From positions 657,302 to 720,068 of the forward strand of contig MU130497.1 of NCBI GenBank assembly GCA_015039465.1: a stretch of 62,767 bases of DNA, written 5' to 3'. The number at the start of each line of letters is the position of its first letter. The stretch's first letter is position 1. The notes under the pieces were generated by a model. The model worked only from the letters and a program-made list of their open reading frames with translations. It had not been told where the DNA came from and ran no database searches. Below are positions 45,021 to 54,656 of this stretch, piece by piece. The stretch is from Phlegmacium glaucopus (Eukaryota; Basidiomycota; Agaricomycetes; Agaricales; Cortinariaceae). Both the position numbers and the translations under genes were made by a program.

Positions 45021-47649
45021 ATGACGAAAGACGCTCTGAACCTACTATGTAGTATGCCCATGACCCCGGTGGGAGATAGGTCAACGACCATGACAGACAT
45101 GAACATCGAGGACGAAAAGCAGTTCCGAACAGTGACTCAGTTCCTTCTACGATGGGGAATCGAAACTCATGGGTAAGTAATAGAACCCCTTTCACACTAC
45201 ATAGTAGTAATTCCCTTGTTGTCATTCCTCGATTCTCATTCAAAATACTTTTTTTAGCCCTCTACCCCGGACTTTACAGAATTAGCCCATAGTATTCCCC
45301 CCGAGAAAAGGATCGACAGACGTATCCATCAGATGTTCTTTATCTGGTTCTCAGTCAATTTCAACATTCTGGCATTCGGAACTGGATCTAGTGGACCTGC
45401 GTTCTTTTCTCTGGGTATTAGGGATAGCCTACTTGTGATATTTGTTGTGGATGTCATGTGCGTAAACTCTGAAGCTTTCTTTGAGGGTTGCATCGTACTT
45501 GGTAATGACGCGATTGATGATGGTCTTACGACCGATCTTTCACGTCGTCTTTTAATCGACCTCATCATCCAAGTGTCAGCACTTATCTACTATCTATCAC
45601 CCAAGGCTGCCCTATTTGATCATTGGTCCTTATATTCATCTTTCTTGTCTTCTAGAACATGCGTCATTCCGGCTTACTTGTGCGTCTCGAAAAAATCTAT
45701 ATTCTAAAAAGAACGTTTCCGACCTCTCTTATCTTTTCGAAAACTTCCTTTTCAATCTTCAGCGCAGTCTTTGGACCTAAATTAGGCATGCGTGCAATGG
45801 TGCAATGTCGTTTTTCTTGGGGGTATGTTATTATATTATTATTATTTCGTCATCATCGATCGTAATTCGAATCCTGGTTGATCGTTTTTGTTTTGCATCT
45901 CATTTGCTGACTTTCCCACCCTTCCTTCCTCTCTACGACCACCCGTGACTCCTCGATGTTGTTCATTAAATCCATCAGGTACTATGCTGCTGCCATCCCG
46001 AGCACCTTGAACGTGTTCTCGTCACAGAGTTTTCTTATCCTGAACTGTATCATTGGAGGACAAATGCTTGCTACCGTTTCCCATAAACTCGATGATACTT
46101 TGGGTATCGTGATTATTGGATTAATCTCCTTCGTGGTGAGTTTTAGGAGTTTTATCCAACTAAATAAAATGTCTGGTCATAAGTCCGAAGGCTTATACCA
46201 TTGAGCAGGTTACCCTTTGTGGATACAGATTTATACACTGGTATTTTTTTATTCTTATGTCCCCCTCTCGTCGTTCCCGTACTTTCTTTAAAAAAAGATT
46301 TCAACTCAAATCCTCTTTTTTGAAACAGGTTCGAGAATTTTGTCTGGATTCCCAACGTTATTGCGTTTCCCGTCTTGCTCGGGGTAGCGGGAAGACATTT
46401 GAATCCAATGACTTTCCTTGCAGTCCCCCCGCCAAGCGCAGCACAAATCATTTCTTTTGGATCTCTAGTAGCTTCTTCTATTATCAGCTGGTGCGCATTT
46501 ACTCCGGATTATGGAGTATATCATGACGCCAATGCATCAACGTGAGTGCCTCAACTGTATACATTGGGAGAAATATTAGTAACCAACTCATTCAATCCCA
46601 GAATGAAGATTTTTATCTATAGTTATCTCGGTTTCCTTCTCCCAATGGTAAGCAGCTACCTTTTTTTTGCTTGCATCGCATATAGTCCCCCTTCATACTG
46701 AGCCAAATACTATGTAGCTAGCATGGAATATGATTGGAGCTGCATTTGCAGCTGCTGCTCCTGGTATACCATCTTGGATAACAGGTTTCCAAGAGGGTAG
46801 CAATGTGGGTGGACTCCTTGCAGCTGTGCTTGCTCCTGCTGGCGGGTTTGGAAAGTTCTTGCTTGTGCTCATCGCACTATCAACTTCGTCTGCTTGTGCA
46901 CCCACAATCTATACTTTTGGTGAGTCCACTGTATTCAATATTTAAACTGGCTATGCCTACATTATGTTATGGGACTTCATGTTGCTGTCTTTCTTCTTTT
47001 GTTAAGGTAATTCCTTTATGGCTATAACCCCCCTTTTTGCCCGAGTGCCCCGATATGTCTTTACTGTCGTGTCTACAGCCATGTAAGTGAATATCTCTTG
47101 TTGAAGTTAGGAGGGACCCTCAGCATGGCTATTCTTATCTTGCAGCCTTATACCCCTAGCCATCATTGGGGCGAAGCACTTCTACACTGTTCTTGTTAAT
47201 ATCCTCAGTAAGTTCCTACTTCTTAATTATGGTCAGAGATTACAGTGGCAGACATTGACTGCAACACATTCATTAAATGTGTTCATTTATAATTACCTCT
47301 CCTTGTCAACTCACTTACCATGCAACAACTAGGTGTAATTGGCTACTGGTCTACTATATTTGCAGCTATCATCCTCACTGAACACTTTCTCTTCCGCAAG
47401 AATAACTTCAATTCCTATCAGATCCAAGATTGGGATAAACCAAGTAAACTACCAATAGGCATTGCAGCTCTACTCTCATTCTTAGGGGGGTTTGGGATTG
47501 TCATCCCCTCCATGTCCCAAGTATGGTACATTGGACCCATAGCCAAAGCTGGGACAGGTGATATTGGTGTTTTAACTGGTGCTGTGGTTGGTGCAGCACT
47601 TTATATGATTCTGAGGACTTTGGAAAAGAGGATTTTTCTGGGACGTTGA
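45021..47649 (+). CDS. Purine-cytosine permease (NCS1/Fcy family), copy 3, intact
   Basis: Twelve exons: 45021-45172, 45293-45457, 45656-45679, 45763-45822, 45979-46135, 46209-46240, 46329-46541, 46602-46647, 46718-46919, 47007-47082, 47146-47207, 47333-47649. All phases fit; 1506 nt, 501 aa, a usual length for fungal Fcy2-like carriers with about 12 membrane helices. Landmarks: FGTGSS, FGPKLGMRAMVQCRFSWGYY, NCIIGGQMLATVS, GRHLNP, SWCAFTPDYGVYHD, EGSNVGGLLAAVLAP, SACAPTIYTFGNSFMAITPL, SQVWYIGPIAKAGTGDIG. Predicted plasma-membrane H+ symporter of adenine, guanine, hypoxanthine or cytosine (and 5-fluorocytosine). Exon 2 must start at 45293 (CATAG acceptor): the site used in copy 1 would hit TAG after a 4-nt insertion. 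Intron 2 (198 nt) is long and also open. Confidence 0.9.
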
Positions 47650-48068
47650 TAGTGGCATAATGCAAGGATCATTCATAGACTACTAGTCTATATCCACAGC
47701 TTGTTGATGGGTTACCATCTATACTGTACATTGACTGTTCATGGTAGTACATTATCATATATCTGTATTACTTACTTGCAGGACAAGAGAAGAAACAGGT
47801 ATTTGAGAAATGAGTGTGTTGCAAGATTTGTAACCTCATATAAGCCAAGGGCCTCATATCCAACAGGTCTATAAATTCTACTCCAAACTTATGTGCTGGT
47901 TTCAGTAGACTCTTCAAATCCTCAAATTTTGTGCAGTAATTCACTCATGGGCCTCTCTGATTCTTTATTAATGTCTAGTTCAGTAGCATTCAGTTGATGT
48001 TTATAGGTTGCTTTGTTGCTCCCAGAGGTAGACTACCCTAATCATCAGAAGGCCTTATTAGACCTGGA
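47650..48068. other. Permease copy 3 3' flank, no gene seen
   Basis: Counterpart of 7382-7799. Ends in AGTAC (48069-48073), the left target duplication of Gyp-B. Confidence 0.6.
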
Positions 48069-48073
48069 AGTAC

Positions 48074-48646
48074 TGTTAAGTTTGAGAACTCTATTCTGGA
48101 GTATCGGACAGAGTTTGATCAGAACGGAACCACGGAATGGGAAGGGACTATAGCCTCAGCATATATGCTGTGCTACCCTAAACCTTTGTGTCCTAATTTC
48201 GGAGTAAGAACGGAACAGAGTGGAACCGGAAGTTGCAGGAACTTAGAGGATGACTAGGTGGAGGAAACTAGGTTGATATTCAAACTGAGGGAAAACATAC
48301 AAGTTCAAGTACTTAAATAATAAAAGGAATTGCAACCAAAATATAAAGTATAAATATCAAGTGCTGTGTTCTGCTCCCGAAAGGTCCTGCATTCTTGGGG
48401 TGAATAATCCATGGCTGGTGTGCTGACTGATAGTGGGAACATGATGACAAAGAAATAGTGGTAGTGGCGAAGAAGTGGTAATGGGTGCGGAGTATAGATG
48501 GAGGAACCGGAATGACATGGAAAGGTCTCGGAGTTGAACATAGGAGGAGTAGTTTGGGATGTGATGGAAAGCACTGTATGGAGTACGGACTACCGGAGAC
48601 AGCTCCGACGGAGCTGGACCAGAGTAATGTATGACAGAATGTAACA
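48074..48646 (-). repeat. 3' LTR of Gyp-B
   Basis: 573 bp. Directly right of it the minus strand reads GACAGGGAGGTAC, a possible polypurine tract. Very similar to the halves of the 5' LTR at 60084-62386. Confidence 0.9.
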
Positions 48647-48679
48647 GTACCTCCCTGTCAAGGCTGAGACCCTCGAGGC

Positions 48680-48716
48680 CACGTGATGGTCCATGCGCGG
48701 TTGACGTGGTATAAAG
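48680..48716 (+). promoter_or_regulatory. TATA box (and CACGTG motif) upstream of the antisense gene
   Basis: TATAAAG at 48710-48716 lies 73 bp upstream of ATG 48789, with a CACGTG palindrome at 48680-48685 and a pyrimidine/CA-rich leader (CTCTCAAACAACCACC) before the ATG. It lies just outside the 3' LTR on the opposite strand. Confidence 0.5.
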
Positions 48717-48788
48717 ACCGTCGGAGGCTGGTTGGTGACTCTTCACTTCAGATAACTCCCACAACACCCATCCTCTCAAACAACCACC

Positions 48789-49812
48789 ATGAGCAACAAC
48801 GACAAGGCTGGCCCCTCCCTTCCTTCTGCTTCACAACGAGCAAGGCTCGAAGAAGCATGAGAGCATCAATGGAAAGAGCAGGAGGAGGAGGAGAGGCGGG
48901 AGGAAGTGGAGATTGAGGAAGCTTGGAAGCTAGAGGTGGACAAGGAGAGGCGGAAGGCAGAGGCGGAGAGACAGAGAGTAGAGGTGGAGAAATGAAGGGT
49001 AGAGTTGGAGAGGAGGAGAAAAGAGGAGGACCAGCAGCAGCTGCGGGAGTTGCAATGGAGGCAGCAGGAGGAGGAGCAGAAGAAGAGGAAGGCAGAGGCC
49101 ATCGCGGTAGACAACGACAATGAAGAAGAAGAAGAAGAAGGAAATGGAATGGAGCTGGGGCCGAGTGCCCCGAAGAAAAGAAAAACAAACAACAAAGTAA
49201 GTGGTTCAAAAAATAGAAACGGAATAAGACTAACGGAAATAACATAAGAGGTCTATCAGACCAAAACCAAGAAAAACCTGGCATGTAGCCGGTGCACAGA
49301 TGCACACGAGGTGTGCTACAAAAAGAGTAGTGGACCAGGGTGCTGGCGCTGCTATGTAAGGAAGATCGCATGCAGCTTGGTCAGAGCAAAACAGAAAACG
49401 AAGGAACAGAATGGAAGAATGAAGTGGAAGGGTGGACAAGGGAAAGGCAAAGGAGGTAGTGCCAGCGGCGGAAGGGATGGAGATGTTGATGGAAGGGTTA
49501 GAGATGATAGGCGGGTTGTTGCAGAAGCTGGTGGAGATGCAGGAGCAAATGAGGTTGGGGATGGAGGTGGGGATGAGGTGAGAGGTTGAAAAGGAGAAAC
49601 GGGAGGAAGTTAGGAGAGAAGTGGAGGAAAAATGGAAGGAGGTGACAAAAGCGGAGAAGGGTGTGGAAATGGAGATGCAAGAGGAGACAGAAGATGAGGT
49701 GGAAGAGGGATTGGGAGCGGAGACGGAGAGGATGGAAGGAGCGGAGGAAGAAAGGATGGAAGGAGTAGAAAAAACAAAGAGTAGAATAAATAGAAAAATA
49801 ATTTGTATATAA
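48789..49812 (+). pseudogene. Antisense gene inside Gyp-B: coiled coil with Zn2Cys6-type cysteine cluster
   Basis: Exon 1 48789-49196 (136 codons; TGA at about 48858 and 48990), intron 49197-49250 (GTAAGT, branch ACTAAC, AG), exon 2 from 49251 in phase 0. Exon 1 codes a Glu/Arg/Gln-rich coiled coil and an acidic patch. Exon 2 has six cysteines spaced C-X2-C-X6-C-X8-C-X2-C-X6-C (CSRCTDAHEVC...CWRCYVRKIAC), the spacing of fungal binuclear zinc clusters. After a frameshift near 49460 a second helical, then Glu-rich, coiled coil follows (LLQKLVEMQEQM) to TAA 49812. It lies between pol and the 3' LTR on the opposite strand. A DNA-binding role is inferred from the cysteines only; it could be a captured host gene or an accessory antisense gene of this lineage. 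Confidence 0.6.
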
Positions 49813-50007
49813 TTTTGTTATTTCTTTTTTGTTTTGTTTTAATAATTTTGTTTTCTTGACTTTTTTTTGTGAAACAGAAGGGTAAAATAATGGAAAGGAA
49901 AAGGAACAGAAAAGACATGGAAAGGAACAGGAATCAAGAGAGTGGGAGAGGTCTGGGTTTAGCTGGATAGCTCATGTGGAAATCAGCAACGAGTTCAGAT
50001 GCATGTC

Positions 50008-50578
50008 TGTTACATTCCGTCATACGTTACTCCGGTCCGACTCCGACGGAGTTGTCTCCGGTAGTCCGTACTCCGTTCCAGTACTTTCCCTTGCCTCCGG
50101 ATTTACTCCTTCTATGTCCAACTCCGAGACTTCTCCGTATCATTCCGGCTCTTCCGATGTTACTCCAAACTCATTTCCACATCTTCGTCACAACCACTAT
50201 TTCTTTGTCATCACTTTCCCACCATCAGTCAGCACACCAGCTATGGATTATTCACCCCAAGAATGCAGGACCTTCGGGAGCAGAACGCAGCATTTATATT
50301 TATATTTCGGATGCTATTCCTTTTATATTTAAGTACTCGAAACTTGTATGTTTTCCTCAGTTCGAATATCGACTTAGTTTCCCACTCTTGGTCTTCCTCT
50401 AAGTTCTTTGCAACTTCCGGTTCCGTTCCACTCCGTCTTACTCTGAAATTAGGACACGAAGGTTCTGGGTAGCACAGCACATAAGCTGAGGCTAAGTCCT
50501 ATCCTTTCCGTGACTCCGTTCCATGACTCTGTCCGTTACTCTGTCCGTTACTCCGGAACAGAGTTCTCGAACTTAACA
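50008..50578 (+). repeat. Solo LTR B (571 bp) inside Gyp-B pol
   Basis: TGTTACATTCCG...GAACTTAACA with ATGTC at 50003-50007 and 50579-50583. Opposite in orientation to the Gyp-B LTRs although of the same family, so it is a later insertion reduced to a solo LTR, not part of Gyp-B. Confidence 0.92.
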
Positions 50579-51572
50579 ATGTCCTAATTCATTAGCTGGT
50601 AACCAGGAAGTTTCTTCATCGGTACCTTCATAGCCAGACCACTTGACTAGGTACAGAAGTTTGCATACACGCCATCTGTTGTCCAATTTAGAGTCCAGAA
50701 TTTCGGAGACCTCAAATTCCTGTTCTCCGTCAATGACGACCAGAGGAGGCGGAGGTTGAGTACACTCCGGAATAGTGTTCGGAACAGAGGGCTCTAGCAT
50801 GGAAACATAGAAGACGGGATGGACGGCACGCAAGTTGTCGGGAAGACGGAGGGTCCAGGACAAAGGACCTGCCTGAGCTATAATCTCATATGGACCAAGA
50901 TACTTCTTGGAGAGTTTCTTTGAATGTCTGGTCGTACAGAAGAATTGTGCTCTGACAAAGGCTTGATCTCCAACCTTGAAGTCTGGAGGAGGAATCTGAC
51001 GCTTATCCACAGAACATTGGTATTGTTCCTGGGAAGTGAGGATAGCTTTTTGGAGTTCCTCATGGAGTTCATTAAGGTCCATAACGTACTTGTGAGCACA
51101 GGAGGAGACAAGGTCATACTTTGGATGGATAGTGATAGCCAGATCATAGCCTTTGTTGGCAAAGAACAGAGATACACTGGTAGTGGCACTCAGAGTATTG
51201 TTGTAGGAGAATTCCGCTAATGGAAGAAGTGAACTCCAGTTGTCTTGCTGATAATTGCAGTAGATGTGGATGTATTGTTCCAAGGTCTGGTTGACACATT
51301 CCGTTTGACCATCACCTTCTGGGTGGTATCTGGAGGTGAAGTGCAACTTCATGTTGAGGGCTTTTCTGAGGGATCTGAAGAAGTGAGATACAAACTCGGA
51401 ACCACAATTGGAAGTTACATGGGATGGAACACCATGCTTGGAAACATGTGGATGACAAATAGTTCAGCAAGTTGAGCGGAAGTGATGGTGTCGTATGTGG
51501 GGATGAAAATGGATTGTTTTGTGAATTGGTCTACTATGACTAAGACCGCAGTGAAACCTTCAGAGTCTGGAA

Positions 51573-51903
51573 CATCAGAAAAAAATAACCTTGGCCTGGC
51601 CAGCCCTGAACATCTTTGGCTAGGTTTAAAAATCTGAAAAAAATGTAACAAATCACAAAAATATTTATAGTACCCAATTCCAAAAAAAAGTAAACAATTA
51701 CATAAGACAGATGCTGAGATATTCAAAATTTTTAAACAATTTAATATCTTGAATATCTCAGCATCTGTCTTATGTAATTGTTTACTTTTTTTTTGGAATT
51801 GGGTACTATAAATATTTCTGTGATTTGTTAGATCTTTTTCAGATTTTTAAACCTAGCCAAAGATGTTCAGGGCTGGCCAGGCCAAGGTTATTTTTTTCTG
51901 ATG
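51573..51903. mobile_element. Fold-back MITE (331 bp, near-perfect hairpin) in Gyp-B integrase
   Basis: CATCAGAAAAAAATAACC at the left and its inverse at the right, with arms of about 150 bp matching almost completely (shared AACATCTTTGGCTAGG, TATTTATAGTACCCAATTCC, AGACAGATGCTGAGATATTC), meeting at a short AT-rich loop near 51735. Ignoring it and a 2-bp AA duplication joins the integrase frame (EHL to PDSEG). TSD length suggests a mariner-like or other 2-bp family, but AA rather than TA is unusual. Confidence 0.85.
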
Positions 51904-54656
51904 AAGGTGTTCAATGAAATCCATGGAGATGGAGTCCCAGGGACGGGATGGAACAGGAAGTTGTCGGAGTAAACCGTATGGTTTATGACATTTGGCTTTG
52001 GACCGAGAACAGGTGGTGCAAGTCTTACAATAATCAGTGACAAAAACACGAATACTGGGCCAAGTGTACTCTTGACAGATAACCGCAAGAGTCCTATTGA
52101 CACTGAAATGTCCGGAGACAGGATGGTCATGATAATAACAAAGGACATGGAGACAAAGATCTCCAGAATCTGGAACATAGATCCGTTGATCAATCCAGAT
52201 GAATCTGGAAGAGTCCTTTGACCATCTAACATACTTTAGATTATTGATATCTGATAAGTAGGACTGTGCAAGGGGATCCATGGAAAGAGCAGAAAGGATC
52301 CCCTTGTTGAGCTCTTTGACATCCATGGTAAAGATACCACGGAGTATGGTGGGAAGTAATGAAGTAGCTTGGAGTGAAGTGGAAAGTTGTTCGGAAGAAA
52401 AGATAGGTTTAAAATTGTGTGGATTGACTTCACTGTAATCTTTCCCTCCCTCTTTTAGATAGAGGTCAGGACAATGAGTCAGCGCATCCAGCTTTGTTCC
52501 GAGACAGCCTGGGCAAAATCTAATAACCATGTTGAATGTGGAAAGGTACTTGGACCACCGGGCTTGACACCAGGATAAGATTTTGGTGGTTGCGAAGTAC
52601 TCTAGATTTTTATGGTCAGTAACCACATCAATTGGGAAACTAGCATCTTCAAGGTAGTGACGCCAAGCTTTGAAAGCTTTGAAAATGGCAAGGAGTTCCT
52701 TATTGTGAATGTTGTAATTCAATTCTGCACTGGAGAAGGTACAAGAATGATATGCGACAGGATGGATTTCTCCATCTGAATCATGGATGGAAAGGATAGC
52801 TGCTAAAGCGTAATTGGATGCATCAGTTTCAACAATGATAGGACAGTTAGGCTTCCAATGTGTCAACACCAGAGCTGAAACAAAAGCCTCCTTGAGAGTC
52901 TTAAATGCAAGGTGGCAACTGTCATCAAAAAACCACGGAATATTTTTCCGGGTGAGACAAGTCAACAGAACCACAATATCCGAGTAGTTGTGGATGAAAC
53001 GCCTGTAGAAGTTAGCAAAACCAAGGAAGGACTGAACATCTTTGACTTTCCAAGGTTCCGGCCAATCTTGAATGACTTGGACTTTTGCCGGATCCATAGA
53101 AAGGCCATCAGGACCAATCATGTGACCCAGGTACTCGATGGAATCAGAGTGGAAAACACATTTCTTACCATTGGTGAAGAGATTATTATCTTGAAGCTGT
53201 TGGAGGACTTCGGAGACATGTTTGATGTGATCTTTTTCGTTGATGGAGAAAATGTGGATGTCGTCCAGATAGATGATTACAAACACATCTAAAAGGTCAG
53301 CAAAAATGGTGTTAAGGAATCTTTGAAAACTGCCAGGGGCATTGGTAAGTCCAAATGGCATGACGAGCCATTCAAAGAAGCCATAGTGGGTACGAAAAGC
53401 AGTCTTCCGCTTGTCTCTGGCAGCAATCCGGACGAGATGGTAGGCATGCTTTAAATTGATTTTAGTGAATATTCCGGATTTGCGGGGAGCATCAAGTAAG
53501 TCGGAAACAAGGGGTAAGGGATACTTGTCTTTCTGAGTGATGGCATTGAGTTTTTGGAAGTCAACACAAAGCCAGAGGGACCCGTCCTTCTTCTTGATAG
53601 ACAGGACAGGTGCTCCGAAAGGAGACTTAGAGGGGTGGATGAAACCCATGTTTAGGTGCTCGTCGATGAATACTTGGAGCGTTCCTAATTCAGATTCGGA
53701 AAGGGGATAAATCGGACCCAAAGGGGGCTTAGCAGACTCATCAATTTTGATTTTTAAGTCATACTCTCGATGAGCCGCTAGAGTGTTAGCTTTGCCCTTG
53801 GAAAAGACATCTGAAAATTTGTGGTATATTTCCAGAACACCGTCCAGGTTGGAATTGGAAGGTGTAGCGGAGGCTGTGGCGGAACGGCCAGCAGCCTTGA
53901 CTGGATCATGAACGGGAATGGAATAGCATTGGGCTCCTTTGGAACGAATGGACCTCATGAAAGCTGCAGCAGACACTAAGGAAATTTTAGGAGCGGTCAA
54001 TGGTTTGGGAACAAAAGGGATATCAGGAAGTGGTTCCGGAATAGTATTGGAAGGTTTTTCAACCTTTGAACTCGTTACAATGTCCGATACCGGAATGGGT
54101 GCCTTGGCAGAAATGGAAATGGGAACTGGAAGGATAACTATACGGTCTCGGAAAGTTACACTGCTATCAACCCAGTCAATCAACGGATTATGTTGGGTGA
54201 GCCAGTCAAGCCTGAGTACAGCAGGAAAATCGGAATCCAGTTTGGTTAGTAAGAATCAGATTTTGTGGACGGAACCACATGAGAACTGAATGGAAACAAT
54301 GGAGCATGGGTGATCATGCCTGGAGAAGAACCATCAATAAGATGGAGAGTCATAGGAGTAATAGGAAAAATGGGAAAATCATTGGACTTCACATAATGCT
54401 CATCCATGAAACAGTGAGTGGAACCACTGTCAATGAAAGCGGAAAAATTGACATTTGGAAATTGAAGACAAAGAAGAGAAACAGTCACTGCTTGGGTTTT
54501 TGGAGAGATTATTGCATTTAGAACTGCAACAAGCTCAGCACAGGGCTTCTTGCAATTCACTGTCTGTGCTGAGTCCAGTGAATTGCTTAGTCTTTTTTTT
54601 TCTCCGAACCAGAGTCCTTTGGCTTAGCTGGAACAGACTTGGTGATAGGACTGAAA

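Larger units (their letters stand above)
49934..54600 (-). pseudogene. Gyp-B pol: protease, RT, RNase H, integrase, chromodomain
   Basis: Minus strand. Retropepsin AFIDSGSTHCFMD (about 54425). RT: FTKINLKHAYH has Asn for the catalytic Asp of motif A (about 53460), while VIIYLDDIHIFS keeps YLDD. RNase H: VETDASNYALAA, HNKELLAIF, VVTDHKNLEY. Integrase: H...H...CKTCTTC zinc domain, SMDFIEHL, then TSNCGSEFVSHF where Asn replaces the second catalytic Asp, and YHPEGDGQTE. Chromodomain YLVKWSGYEGTDEETSWLP (about 50595-50655). Ignoring the solo LTR at 50008-50578 the frame runs on as ELGHASELVADFH to TGA at 49934. A frameshift lies in the T-run at 54590-54600. Dead but well preserved. Confidence 0.88.

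Noticed and set aside
45333..45707. Intron 2 of the copy-3 permease as coding (198 nt, open, multiple of three)
   Set aside because: It has GTGCGT and CTAG borders, joining its flanks gives the conserved permease peptide, and copy 1 is frameshifted within it. Retention remains possible but is not favoured.
48748..49371. 207-aa minus-strand ORF rich in Ser/Pro/Leu
   Set aside because: Shadow of the Glu/Arg-rich coiled-coil gene on the plus strand; composition is the complement of GAG/AGG codons.
48647..50578. A separate plus-strand retroelement flanked by LTRs at 48074 and 50008
   Set aside because: Those LTRs are inverted relative to each other and have different target duplications (AGTAC and ATGTC); pol sequence on both sides of 50008-50578 joins in frame.
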